From assembly GCA_038244815.1 (NCBI GenBank), contig JBBRTB010000021.1:14292-78291 (forward strand): 64,000 nt of DNA, given 5' to 3'. A program made the position numbers and the translations under genes. The notes under the pieces are model-generated. The model was given only the letters and a program-made list of their open reading frames with translations, was not told the origin of the DNA and did no database searches. Below, piece by piece: positions 10,241 through 18,638 of the stretch (positions are counted from its first letter, which is position 1; every line of letters begins with the position of its first letter). The DNA is from DASVHS01 sp038244815 (GTDB taxonomy: Bacteria; Acidobacteriota; Thermoanaerobaculia; Gp7-AA8).

Positions 10241-12358
10241 ATGAGAAGACTCTTCGTCGTCGCGGCGCTCGTGATGAGCACTCTCGCCTGGAGCTGCGCG
10301 CGCCATCGCGAATCCGCCGCCCCGTACAAGGGCGCGCCGGTGATCATCATCTCCATCGACACGCTCCGCGCCGATCATCTGCCGATGTTCGGCTACCGTT
10401 CGGTGGAGACGCCGCACCTCGATGCTCTGCGCCACGACGGCGTACTGTTCACGACCGCCTACTCCCACGTGCCGCTCACGCTGCCGTCACACACGTCGCT
10501 GCTGACCGGGCTTCTGCCGCCGCACCACGGTGTGCGCAACAACATCGGGTACGTCCTCGATCCGAAGACGATGACGATCGCATCGTTCCTCAGGCCGCAG
10601 GGATATGCGTCGGGTGCCGCCGTCTCCGCCTACGTGTTGCGCGGGAGCACCGGGCTGGCAAGATCCTTCGATTTCTACGACGACGCCATCGCCAGCAGGC
10701 CCGGCGTGGCCACCGGCGCGCTGCAGCGTTCCGGGCGCATCACGGAACAGATCGCGGCGAAGTGGATCGGAGATCACCAGGCGAAGCCCTTCTTCTTTTT
10801 CTTCCACATCTTCGAGCCTCACGCGCCCTATGAGCCGGAAGAGCCGTTTCGATCGCGGTTCGCGAACGCGTATGACGGCGAGATCGCCACGGCGGACTCG
10901 ATCGTCGGCGACTTTCTGCAGGATTTGAAACAGCGCGGGATCTATGACCGCGCCATCATCGTGCTGTTGTCCGATCACGGCGAAGGCCTCGATCAGCACG
11001 GCGAGCCGGAGCACGGCATCTTCGTCTATCGCGAAGACATTCACGTCCCGCTCGTCGTGAAGCTGCCCGGCAGCGCCATGAGCGGCACCACGATCGAGGC
11101 ACCGGTCGGACTCGTCGACGTCTTTCCGACGATCGCGCAACTCCTCGGACTGACCGCTCCGGCCGGTCTGGACGGCCGGTCACTCCTCGCGGCGACCGAT
11201 GGCCAACGCCACATCTACAGCGAGTCGCTCTATCCGCGCATTCACCTCGGATGGAGCGAGCTGCGCTCACTGGCGAACGGCGAGAAGCAGTTCATCCAGG
11301 CGCCCAGGCCCGAGCTCTACGACCTGCAGCGCGACCCCGGCGAGACGAACAACATCGTGGCGGAGGATCGGCGGACCTATGCGCGGTTGCGCGATGAGCT
11401 GACGCTCTACATCGACAAAGCCGTGCTGCCGGCGCATGTGGACCCGGAAGAGGCGAAGAAGCTGGCAGCGCTCGGATATCTCTCGTCTCCCGCGGCACCC
11501 AGCAGCGGCGAGCTTCCCGATCCGAAGGACCGCATCGGAGAGATCGCGGAGATGATCGAGGCCACGCGGCTGCTCAACGATCACCGGTACGACGCGGCCA
11601 TCGTGGCGTTCCGGAGCATCGTCGCCAGGAATCCGCGGCTGACGGATGGGTGGACGCAGTTGGGAACAGCGCTGGAAGCGGCGGGCCGCCTCGAGGAGGC
11701 GTCCGAGGTTTACCGGAAGCTCATCCAGACCACGCCGGAGCTCGCCGGCGAGTTCGGGCTGCGGCGAGCGGCGGTGTTGTTGCGGCTCGAACAATACGAT
11801 GAAGCGGAGCGTCATGCCCACCTTGGCGAGCGAGCAAATCCCGGCGGCACGCATCTCATGCTCTCGCGGATCGAGCTGGCGCGGAAGCACTATGCCCAGG
11901 CCGAAACGGAAGCGCGCCTGGCGATGAGCGACGAGAACGAGCGCGTGGCGGCGGAGGTCCTGCTGGCGCAGGTGCTGGCGCAGCAGGGGAGAGTCGGGGA
12001 GGCTTTGCCGGTCATCGAGCAGGCGGGGCGAGACATTGCGGGCCAGAAGCTGGGGCCGATCGAGTGGTATCACTTCGCCCGTGGCGACATTCTGGCGCGC
12101 ATGAATCGCGACGACGAAGCGATCGCCGAGTTCCGGCAGGAGATTGCGGAGTTTCCGACGAACCGCCAGACCTACGCGAACCTCTACCTCGTGTACATGG
12201 TTCGGAACGATCCGGCCAGCGCCAGGCGCACGATCGAGGAGATGGTTCGGGCGAATCCGGGCAAGGCATCGCTTCTCTTCGCCGCGAAGACGGTGGGCGC
12301 GCTGGGTGACGAGAGGGGAGCGGCGGAGTGGCGGCGGCGGGCCGCCGCCACGAAGTAG
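10241..12358 (+). CDS. Sulfatase-fold (alkaline phosphatase superfamily) lipoprotein with TPR repeats
   Basis: 705 aa. A short signal peptide ends at Cys19 (LAWSC, a weak lipobox), then the alkaline phosphatase-superfamily core: metal-binding IISIDTLRADH (Asp40), PLTLPSHTSL, DHGEGLDQHGEPEHG and a C-terminal LYDLQRDPGETNN block typical of sulfatases. The nucleophile position (C/S-x-P-S-R in sulfatases) is Thr80 in T-L-P-S-H, so no formylglycine can form. The enzyme is more likely a phosphodiesterase or phosphotransferase, or a non-sulfatase member. Residues about 430-700 are TPR-like helices. The start lies 4 nt after the T run of a terminator and has no Shine-Dalgarno site. Substrate unknown. 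Confidence 0.85.
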   Translation: MRRLFVVAALVMSTLAWSCARHRESAAPYKGAPVIIISIDTLRADHLPMFGYRSVETPHLDALRHDGVLFTTAYSHVPLTLPSHTSLLTGLLPPHHGVRNNIGYVLDPKTMTIASFLRPQGYASGAAVSAYVLRGSTGLARSFDFYDDAIASRPGVATGALQRSGRITEQIAAKWIGDHQAKPFFFFFHIFEPHAPYEPEEPFRSRFANAYDGEIATADSIVGDFLQDLKQRGIYDRAIIVLLSDHGEGLDQHGEPEHGIFVYREDIHVPLVVKLPGSAMSGTTIEAPVGLVDVFPTIAQLLGLTAPAGLDGRSLLAATDGQRHIYSESLYPRIHLGWSELRSLANGEKQFIQAPRPELYDLQRDPGETNNIVAEDRRTYARLRDELTLYIDKAVLPAHVDPEEAKKLAALGYLSSPAAPSSGELPDPKDRIGEIAEMIEATRLLNDHRYDAAIVAFRSIVARNPRLTDGWTQLGTALEAAGRLEEASEVYRKLIQTTPELAGEFGLRRAAVLLRLEQYDEAERHAHLGERANPGGTHLMLSRIELARKHYAQAETEARLAMSDENERVAAEVLLAQVLAQQGRVGEALPVIEQAGRDIAGQKLGPIEWYHFARGDILARMNRDDEAIAEFRQEIAEFPTNRQTYANLYLVYMVRNDPASARRTIEEMVRANPGKASLLFAAKTVGALGDERGAAEWRRRAAATK

Positions 12359-12362
12359 GCCG

Positions 12363-12785
12363 TCAGTTTCTCGACGTCAGCATGTTCCACTCGGGGTTTT
12401 CGCGGACATAGCTGGGCCGTTTGCCTTTGAGCTGGTGCAGCTCGCCGGCTGTCTCCAGCATGAGCTGGAACTTGGCGATCATCGTCTTCTGCACCGGTTT
12501 GGGCAGCGCACGCAGCTCATCGGTGATGCGGGCGGCAGCGTGCTCGTCGGAGTCGAGCTCCCACGGAGCGATCTGCCGTTCCACGGAGCAGCCGAAGAAA
12601 TCCGCTTCAGTGAGGCCGTAGACCTTGAGCAGCCGTTTGAGTTGCGCAAGCTTGAGCGAGCCGATGCGCTGTCCAGTCTCGAACGAGCTGATCGTCTTCT
12701 CACCGACTCCCGACATCCGGGCTACATCTTTCTGACTCAATCCGCGCATGCGGCGGATTTCACGAAGTTTCAGTACGAGATCCAT
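12363..12785 (-). CDS. XRE-family transcriptional regulator
   Basis: 140 aa with an N-terminal Cro/CI-type helix-turn-helix (about residues 5-60: LREIRRMRGLSQKDVARMSG, then VGEKTISSFETGQRI). The C-terminal half is helical with no recognised ligand domain. It sits 18 bp downstream of lexA on the same strand, so it is probably co-transcribed and may be DNA-damage inducible. Its stop lies 4 bp from the convergent sulfatase-like gene. Target genes are unknown. Confidence 0.85.
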   Translation of the reverse strand: MDLVLKLREIRRMRGLSQKDVARMSGVGEKTISSFETGQRIGSLKLAQLKRLLKVYGLTEADFFGCSVERQIAPWELDSDEHAAARITDELRALPKPVQKTMIAKFQLMLETAGELHQLKGKRPSYVRENPEWNMLTSRN

Positions 12786-12803
12786 CGCTTTCCCCTCATC
12801 TCT

Positions 12804-13418
12804 CTAGAACCGCCGCATCAGTCCGACGACCACACCCTGCACCGCGACATCGCGGGCCAGGGCGAAGATCGGGCTCATCGTGGCATTCGCCGGTTGCAGG
12901 CGGACACGTTCACCTTCCCGATAAATCCTCTTGAGCGTCACTTCTCCGTTGACGTTGGCCACGACCATCTCGCCGTTGTAGGCCTGCTCCCGCCGCGAGA
13001 TGATCACCAGGTCGCCGTCCAGAATGCCGTCGTCGATCATCGAATCGCCACGGACTTTCAGGACGTAGTTCTCGCCGCGCGTGGTCAGATGCTCCGGAAC
13101 GGCGATGGTCTCATCGGAGACGTCGACATCCAGGGGCCGGCCGGCGGCGATGTATCCGAACAGCGGCAGCTCGCGGACACCGGCCGCGGGCTCGCGTGTT
13201 TCCGGCTTTTCCACAAGCTCGACCCCCCGCTTCTGGTTCCAGTCGCGGCGGATCAACCCCTTCTTCTCGAGAAGCGAAAGGTGCTTGTAAACAGTGCCGT
13301 ACGAGGAAAAGCCGAAGTGATCGCAGATTTCCCGATGCGTCGGGGCGATCCCGCGCTCGCCCTGAAACTCCCTGATGAAGTTCAGAATGTCGCGCTGGCG
13401 TTCGGTCACGTACTTCAT
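12804..13418 (-). CDS. lexA: LexA repressor
   Basis: 204 aa SOS repressor and autoprotease. The N-terminal winged helix contains PTHREICDHFGFSSYGTVYKH. The self-cleavage bond is Ala92-Gly93 (GYIAAGRP), the catalytic Ser is 126 (RGDSMID) and the general base Lys is 163 (VTLKRIY), so all residues for RecA-stimulated cleavage are present. The recognition helix differs from the E. coli and Bacillus types, so the operator cannot be assumed. A perfect palindrome overlaps its promoter and start codon, fitting autorepression. It is followed by an XRE regulator. Confidence 0.95.
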   Translation of the reverse strand: MKYVTERQRDILNFIREFQGERGIAPTHREICDHFGFSSYGTVYKHLSLLEKKGLIRRDWNQKRGVELVEKPETREPAAGVRELPLFGYIAAGRPLDVDVSDETIAVPEHLTTRGENYVLKVRGDSMIDDGILDGDLVIISRREQAYNGEMVVANVNGEVTLKRIYREGERVRLQPANATMSPIFALARDVAVQGVVVGLMRRF

Positions 13419-13467
13419 TGCTCAACCTCGCATTGAGCAATATAGGCGGTAACGGGGCGCAAGTCAA
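13417..13467 (-). promoter_or_regulatory. lexA promoter with overlapping palindromic operator
   Basis: On the minus strand there is a -35 TTGACT (13462-13467), a 17-bp spacer and a -10 TATATT (13439-13444). A perfect inverted repeat with 9-bp arms, ATTGCTCAA/TTGAGCAAT (13417-13425 and 13433-13441) and a 7-bp centre, covers the end of the -10, the GAGG ribosome site and the first bases of the ATG. This is the geometry of a self-repressed gene. The half-site is neither CTGT-N8-ACAG nor CGAAC-N4-GTTCG. Binding by LexA is an inference. Confidence 0.75.
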
Positions 13468-13488
13468 GCGTAAGTAGGCGTAAGATGC

Positions 13489-13697
13489 CGGTGCTGCTGG
13501 GTGCTGGGTGCTGGGTGCTCGGAGACGTTGGTGCTCGGAGGAAAAGCGCTCTCACGAGCACCTGAGTACCGAGCACCTGAGTACCGAGCACCGATCACCT
13601 GGGTCGCTGGGTCGCTGGGTCGCCGGTTGCCAGTTACCAGTTACCTGTTCGCCGAGCACCCAGCACTGAGCACCGAGCGCCCAGCACCGAGCCCCGG
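13489..13697. repeat. Composite tandem-repeat island R3
   Basis: Fills the gap between the lexA promoter and the next minus-strand gene. Modules in order: GGTGCTGGGTGCTGGGTGCT, ACCGAGCACCTGAGT repeats, three GGGTCGCT units, CCAGTTACCAGTTACC, then CGCCGAGCACCCAGCAC with further CACCGAG units. No coding potential is seen. Confidence 0.85.
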
Positions 13698-13700
13698 GTA

Positions 13701-14405
13701 TCAGTCCAGCTTGATCGACTTCTTGGTCTTCTCGCGGCGCGACTTTTCTTTCGCGGCGTATTCGTCCATGCAGGAGTCTTTGTCGACCATGGCGCAGCCG
13801 AGGTAGTCGGTGATCTCCATGACCGCGGCGCGGATGGCCTTGCCGGTGGGAGTGTTCTCGTACTTGCCGAGAGATCCGCCGAGACCTCCGCGATAGAGGC
13901 TGCCGTGCATGCCGTAGCTCGAGGCCCGTCCTTCGATGGTGCGGACGTACTCGACTTCGCCGCTCGTCGTATCGACGACGCGCAGGTCTACCGCGATGTA
14001 GGCATCTTCTTTCTTTCCGCCGATGCCGATGCCGCGGAAACTGAGGCCGCCGCCGGCGCCGGCCGTGTGGCTGTCGAAGGCGGTGACGGTGGCGAACACG
14101 AGATACCGTGCGCCGGTGAGCTTGCCGATTTTCGCGCCGGTCGATTTGCTGACGCGCCCGGAGGCGGCGAGATCCTGCTCATCGAGCACGGGGGCGAGCT
14201 TCGCCCGTTCGACGACGCGGAATTTTCCGCTCTCGGCCAGCTCGTTCGTGAGCATGCCGGCGAGATCGTTGCCGACGCTGCCGGACCACCAGCCGGCACT
14301 CGTCTCATTCTTGAATTCGGCGACGCCGACCGAGGGCCGGTCTGAAGCGATGGCCGCGGTGACGACAAACAGAGAGATTCCGACGACGAGTTTCGCGATG
14401 CGCAT
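13701..14405 (-). CDS. CsgG/penicillin-binding-protein-activator LpoB-like secreted protein
   Basis: 234 aa from the ATG at 14405, which has an AGGAAAGGAAGA ribosome site. The frame is open 43 codons further up but with no supporting signal. A signal peptide ends at AIAS. The core resembles the CsgG nucleotide-hydrolase-like fold: VAEFKNETSAGWW, LTNELAESGKFRVVER, TGARYLVFATVTAFD and YIAVDLRVVDTTSGEV. There is no lipobox Cys, so it is probably periplasmic. Family members help build curli secretion pores or sense envelope state; no curli genes are nearby. The C-terminus is a lysine-rich tail. Function in this organism is not known. Confidence 0.75.
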   Translation of the reverse strand: MRIAKLVVGISLFVVTAAIASDRPSVGVAEFKNETSAGWWSGSVGNDLAGMLTNELAESGKFRVVERAKLAPVLDEQDLAASGRVSKSTGAKIGKLTGARYLVFATVTAFDSHTAGAGGGLSFRGIGIGGKKEDAYIAVDLRVVDTTSGEVEYVRTIEGRASSYGMHGSLYRGGLGGSLGKYENTPTGKAIRAAVMEITDYLGCAMVDKDSCMDEYAAKEKSRREKTKKSIKLD

Positions 14406-14485
14406 GATGGGTTGTCTTCCTTTCCTCGAACCTGGAACGTCAATTTGTGAGGTCTGATCGAAATCCGCCGTGAGCCAGCTCACGG

Positions 14486-15337
14486 TCAATGGTTCCTGTC
14501 GAGTGGCATTGGTCCGCTGGCCGCGGAATCCCACACCGCCACGCGGTTGCGGCCGTGATTCTTGGCCTGATAGAGCGCGCGGTCCGCACGCTCGATGAGC
14601 ATGGAGGGGCTGAGCACGGGCTCGATCATCTCCGGGTCGAGTCCGGCGATGCCGATGGACGCCGTCACCACCACCGATCCGCCGGTCACCTCCATCGGTG
14701 TGTTCTCCAGGCGTTTGCGGATTCTCTCCGCCACTCCCGGCGTGCTGAGCATCGTGGTTTCGGGCATCAGCAGGCAGAACTCTTCGCCGCCGTAGCGTCC
14801 GGGCACGTCGTACACGCGGCAGCTCTCCCGGAGCAGGCGGGCCACGACCTGCAGCACGTGATCTCCGGCGCTGTGTCCGTACGTGTCATTGACGTTCTTG
14901 AAATGATCGATGTCGAGCATCAGCAACGCCATCGCCGAGCCGTGACGCAATGACCGGTTGATCTCCGACTCGATCTTGTCGACGACATACCAGCGGTTAT
15001 ACAGCCCGGTGAGCGTGTCGCGCCACGACGCTTCGGACAGCTCGCGGTTCCTGACTTTGAGCTCGAGGTTCTCGGTGGTCAGCCGTGTAACGCCGAGCTC
15101 CAGATCCTGGATCCGCTCTTCGCGCAGATCGGCGATGCGCAGCACATCGAAGATCTCGCTGATGGCCATCCGCTCGTCGTTCGACAGCGTGCCGTCGCTG
15201 TGGAGAACGGTTCCCGGCGACAGACGGATGGCGGTCTCCCCGGCAGGGAGGTCGTTCGCGGCGATGTGCAATGGTTTGCCGAGAAGCTCGGAAAGAGCGC
15301 GAAGGATGCGCTCGGTCGCTTCGAGCGGACGAGTCAT
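14486..15337 (-). CDS. Diguanylate cyclase (GGEEF domain)
   Basis: 283 aa soluble protein. The C-terminal GGDEF-type domain (about 105-275) has the active-site RYGGEEFCLLMPE, DIDHFKNVNDTYGHSAGD, DTLTGLYNRWYV and the closing YQAKNHGRNRV. An RxxD product-inhibition site (RVYD) is five residues before GGEEF, so feedback control by c-di-GMP is expected. The N-terminal 80 residues are an unrecognised sensor part followed by a short coiled coil (LTTENLELKVRNRELSEA) that could transmit dimerisation. It makes c-di-GMP from two GTP, a signal often controlling type IV pili such as those encoded near 23-28 kb. The FHA gene lies upstream on the same strand. Confidence 0.93.
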   Translation of the reverse strand: MTRPLEATERILRALSELLGKPLHIAANDLPAGETAIRLSPGTVLHSDGTLSNDERMAISEIFDVLRIADLREERIQDLELGVTRLTTENLELKVRNRELSEASWRDTLTGLYNRWYVVDKIESEINRSLRHGSAMALLMLDIDHFKNVNDTYGHSAGDHVLQVVARLLRESCRVYDVPGRYGGEEFCLLMPETTMLSTPGVAERIRKRLENTPMEVTGGSVVVTASIGIAGLDPEMIEPVLSPSMLIERADRALYQAKNHGRNRVAVWDSAASGPMPLDRNH

Positions 15338-15377
15338 GCGGTTCTCTCCAGGGATTTGACCGAGTATATGCGATTTC

Positions 15378-16328
15378 TCAACCGCGCTGTTCGACCCGAA
15401 AGCGGTGCACGCCGGCCCGGATCTCGTCGCCGCTTTGTACCTTCGTGTTATGTGCGGGCAGGGTGTTGAGGAACGTTCCGTTGCGGCTCCCCAGATCCCT
15501 GACCCGTACCGTGCCGTCGCCCTCCACGATCACTTCGAAGTGTTTGCGGGAGAGATATTCATCCGGCACGCGCACATGACCTTCGCGGCCGATGATCAGT
15601 CCCGCCGGCGGGATCTCGAACTCCTGGCCGAGGAGCGGCCCGTCGATGCAGATGAGCATGGTGTGCTTTGGTTCGACGAGGGCCTGGATCGGCCTGGTGC
15701 GCATGGCCTCGATCTCCGCCGCATCCTTGTTCACGAAGTCGTTGGTGTTGAGCTCGATGGGCTCGACGAGCGTTCCGCGCTCCCCGGTCGGCTCGACGCT
15801 GAGGAGCGCTGTTCCCACTCGCACGAGGTGTACGCCGTCGGTAATTACCGACTCCGTGATCCTCTGCCCATCGATGTAAGTCCCCATGTGCGACTCGGCG
15901 TCCCGCAGAACGAGATCGGTGGCCCTGACGGCGATCGAGCAGTGCCGGATGTCGAGCTCCGAATCGGGAAGCACGATGTGGCAACCCTTCCGGCCGATCC
16001 ATAGAGGATGCCCGGCGATGGTGAAGACGACGTTGACCGACTGATGCGCGCTCTGTGCGATCACCCGGATCGAGCGCGGCGCGGTGGGCGGGGCTGCGCT
16101 CGGCTCGCCCGCGGCTTCCATGGGCCCGGCCGCGTTGTCGACGCGATACGGCTGGAGGTCGATCTCCTTGATCTGATCGGGACTGACCAGGCGCGCCAGG
16201 ATCGCCGCCTTGCTGCCCGAAAGCCACTCCCCGCAGTGACAGGTGGCGATGGCGTTCGGAAGGCGCACGGCCACGACGCCCGGTACATCGTAGGACTGTC
16301 CGCACTTCGGACAGCGGATGAGCGGCAT
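15378..16328 (-). CDS. Zinc-ribbon protein with two FHA domains
   Basis: 316 aa. The N-terminus has two Cys pairs (CPKCG at 6-10 and CHCG near 31) forming a likely zinc ribbon. Two forkhead-associated domains follow: one at about 95-185 (WIGRKGCHIVLPDSELDIRH, GTYIDGQ) and one at about 225-312 (IIGREGHVRVP, LSRKHFEV, RDLGSRNGTFLN). The second has the full Gly-Arg, Ser-x-x-His and Asn-Gly phosphothreonine-binding set; the first has Asp in place of the usual Ser. It probably reads Ser/Thr kinase phosphorylation, though no such kinase is in this window. A TATAAT sits 8 nt before the ATG. Confidence 0.87.
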   Translation of the reverse strand: MPLIRCPKCGQSYDVPGVVAVRLPNAIATCHCGEWLSGSKAAILARLVSPDQIKEIDLQPYRVDNAAGPMEAAGEPSAAPPTAPRSIRVIAQSAHQSVNVVFTIAGHPLWIGRKGCHIVLPDSELDIRHCSIAVRATDLVLRDAESHMGTYIDGQRITESVITDGVHLVRVGTALLSVEPTGERGTLVEPIELNTNDFVNKDAAEIEAMRTRPIQALVEPKHTMLICIDGPLLGQEFEIPPAGLIIGREGHVRVPDEYLSRKHFEVIVEGDGTVRVRDLGSRNGTFLNTLPAHNTKVQSGDEIRAGVHRFRVEQRG

Positions 16329-16336
16329 GGGCGTGG

Positions 16337-16342
16337 ATTATA
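16337..16342 (-). promoter_or_regulatory. TATAAT -10 box of the FHA gene, leaderless geometry
   Basis: TATAAT on the minus strand ends 8 nt before the ATG at 16328, so the transcript would begin at or next to the start codon. No TTGACA-like -35 is visible at 17 bp, because that position is already inside repeat island R4. Confidence 0.6.
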
Positions 16343-16503
16343 GGTGCTCGGTGCTGGGTGCTCGGTACTCGGCGAACCGGTAACCGGTAACTGGTACTGG
16401 TAACCGATAACCCGACAACCCGGCGACCCGGCAACCCGGCAACCCGACAACCCGGCGACCCAGCGACCCGGCGACCCAGCGACCCAGCGACCAAGGTGCT
16501 CGG
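16343..16503. repeat. Composite tandem-repeat island R4 (inverted orientation)
   Basis: Occupies the divergent gap between the FHA and MCP genes. Read on the plus strand it goes GGTGCTCGGTGCTGGGTGCT, then GGTAACCGGTAACTGGTA, then a long run of CCCGGCAA/CCCGACAA/CCCAGCGA units. This is the reverse complement of the module order in R3, R5, R6 and R7, so the islands are oriented composite elements, not random repeats. Confidence 0.85.
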
Positions 16504-16560
16504 CAGAGGGCCGTTCTCTAGCACGGGGTACGGCGCTCCGAGTACACTTCAGCGGTCTCC

Positions 16561-18633
16561 ATGTTGGCCGACGGTCAAGGGCAGGGGTTGTTCCGGGCGG
16601 GACTGCGGACGAAGTTCATCGCCGCCTTCGTCTTCCAGACGTTTGTCCTCGCGTTCGGAATCCTCTTCATCCATCACTGGCTGGTACGCCGGGCCATGGT
16701 GCGGCAGACCGTCGTGCAGGCCGCGGCGATTACGCGCAATGTCGAGTCGACGGCCTCCTACTACGTCATCTTCCACATCGACTCCGATCTGCAGGCCATC
16801 ACGGCCGACCTGCGCAGGAACCCGTCGATCCAGTACGCCGACTTCCTGGGGCCGAACGGCGAGCGGCTTGCGTCGACGGATCCTCACACGCCTCCCGAGA
16901 TGGCGGCGCGGCGCGATGCGGCGCCGGACGGCGTGCAGGTGGGCGATGGCAAGTACCTCTTCATCGTCCCGTTTCACGAATCGAAGACGGACACGACCCG
17001 GCCCAGAGGATATTTCCGGCTGCTGACCGACGACCGCGAAGCAGCGCGGGCGACGGCCGAGCTGACATGGTGGAACTTCCTGATCACGGCGGTGGCGCTG
17101 GCGGTGGCGCTGACGATGGGCTACTTCATTTCGAAGTGGATCATCCAGCCCATGAGCGCCCTGGCCGGCTCAGTGCAGCAGATCTCCCAGGGTGATCTCA
17201 CGCAGCGTGTGATCTCCCAGAGTCAGGACGAGATCGGCACGCTGGCTTCCGTGTTCAATCTGATGTCGCAGAATCTCGAGCGCACAATCCGCAGCGTCAT
17301 CCAGTCCCAGGCCAAGCTCAAGTCGGTGGTGGAGACCGTGGACACGCGTTCGCGCACGGTGATCGACCGGGTCGACGAGCAACGGGCCATCATCGACGAG
17401 ACTTACCACTCCATCGACAAACTCAACAGCGGCGTCCGGAAGATCACCGATAACGTGGAGGCTCTCTCGGCATCGTCCGAGGAGACGTCGTCGTCGATGC
17501 TGGAGATGGTGGCGTCGATGGAGGAAGTCAGCCGCCACACCGACACGCTTTGGGGCTCGGTGGAGGAGACGGCCTCGGCGACGCATCAGATGGTCTCGTC
17601 GATCAGCGAGGTCGATCAGAACGTCGTCTATCTGACGAACTTCGTGACCGAGACCTCGTCGTCGATGGTGGAGATGAGCGCATCGATCGCGGCGGTGGAA
17701 ACGAATGCCGCTCGTTCGTACGACCTTACTCTGGCCGTGGCCGATGCCGCGGAGTCGGGCATGAGTGCAGTGCGCGAGACGATCGAGGGGATGGAGCAGA
17801 TCCGCCAGTCGGTCATCGCATCGAACGCGGTGGTCTCCCGGCTCGGCGAGCGCTCCATCGCCATCGGCCGGATCCTCAACGTCATCGAAGACGTGGCCGA
17901 GCAGACGAATCTGCTGGCTCTCAACGCGGCCATCCTGGCGGCGCAGGCCGGTGAATACGGCAAGGGATTCTCGGTCGTGGCTGCGGAGATCCGGGAGCTG
18001 TCGGAGCGCACGGCCTCATCGACGCGCGACATCGGCAACCTCATCGGTGCGGTGCAGGACGAAGTGAAGAACGCGCTGATGACGATGTCCAGCGGCTCCA
18101 AGCTCGTCGAGAAGGGTGTGGCGCTCTCCCACGACGCCGGCAAGGCCCTCACCAGGATTCTCGAGTCGGCGACAAAGGCGTCGGGCATGGGCAAGGAGAT
18201 CGCCAGCGCCACGCGCGAGCAGGCCTCGGGCAGCGAGACCGTGACCCGGGCCGTCGATCAGCTTCAGGAGATGGTCAAGCAGATCAGCTCGGCCACCGCA
18301 CAGCAGGCCTCGGGCTCCGACCACATCATGAAGGCCGTCGAGTCGATGCGCGAAGTGACGAAGTACGTGCGTCAGGCCATGGTGGAGCAGCGGTCGGGCT
18401 CGACGATGATCTCGTCGGCGACCGAGCGCATGATCGAGATGATCCACGAGATCTTCCAGGTGGCGGCCAACCAGGCCGTGGAGAGCGAGAAGATCGTTCA
18501 CACCATGGAGCAGGTGCGCACCATCGCCGAGGGAAACCGGGAGTCCGCGGCGGAGATGAGCGAAGCCATCACGCTGCTCTCCGACGCCATCCGCAGCCTG
18601 GACGAGGAAGTGCGCAAGTTCCGCGTGCACTGA
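16561..18633 (+). CDS. Methyl-accepting chemotaxis protein
   Basis: 690 aa membrane receptor. TM1 is at about 18-42, a small periplasmic sensor with NPSIQYADFLGPNGERLAS lies at 45-160, and TM2 is at about 165-188. A HAMP domain (ISKWIIQPMSALAGSV) follows, then a long helical signalling domain. The hairpin tip EQTNLLALNAAILAAQAGE and GFSVVAAEIRELSERT are recognisable, but the usual I-E-A-A-R is I-L-A-A-Q here, a change in the CheA/CheW contact region. Glutamate/serine-rich helices offer methylation sites. It is followed 5 bp later by a cheW gene, forming a receptor-coupler pair; no CheA is in view. It may feed a pilus-type chemosensory system. Confidence 0.94.
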   Translation: MLADGQGQGLFRAGLRTKFIAAFVFQTFVLAFGILFIHHWLVRRAMVRQTVVQAAAITRNVESTASYYVIFHIDSDLQAITADLRRNPSIQYADFLGPNGERLASTDPHTPPEMAARRDAAPDGVQVGDGKYLFIVPFHESKTDTTRPRGYFRLLTDDREAARATAELTWWNFLITAVALAVALTMGYFISKWIIQPMSALAGSVQQISQGDLTQRVISQSQDEIGTLASVFNLMSQNLERTIRSVIQSQAKLKSVVETVDTRSRTVIDRVDEQRAIIDETYHSIDKLNSGVRKITDNVEALSASSEETSSSMLEMVASMEEVSRHTDTLWGSVEETASATHQMVSSISEVDQNVVYLTNFVTETSSSMVEMSASIAAVETNAARSYDLTLAVADAAESGMSAVRETIEGMEQIRQSVIASNAVVSRLGERSIAIGRILNVIEDVAEQTNLLALNAAILAAQAGEYGKGFSVVAAEIRELSERTASSTRDIGNLIGAVQDEVKNALMTMSSGSKLVEKGVALSHDAGKALTRILESATKASGMGKEIASATREQASGSETVTRAVDQLQEMVKQISSATAQQASGSDHIMKAVESMREVTKYVRQAMVEQRSGSTMISSATERMIEMIHEIFQVAANQAVESEKIVHTMEQVRTIAEGNRESAAEMSEAITLLSDAIRSLDEEVRKFRVH

Positions 18634-18638
18634 CTCTC

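Noticed and set aside
7957..10362. 801-codon open frame on the minus strand
   Set aside because: Lies antisense to the TonB receptor; no motif, ribosome site or signal; typical GC shadow.
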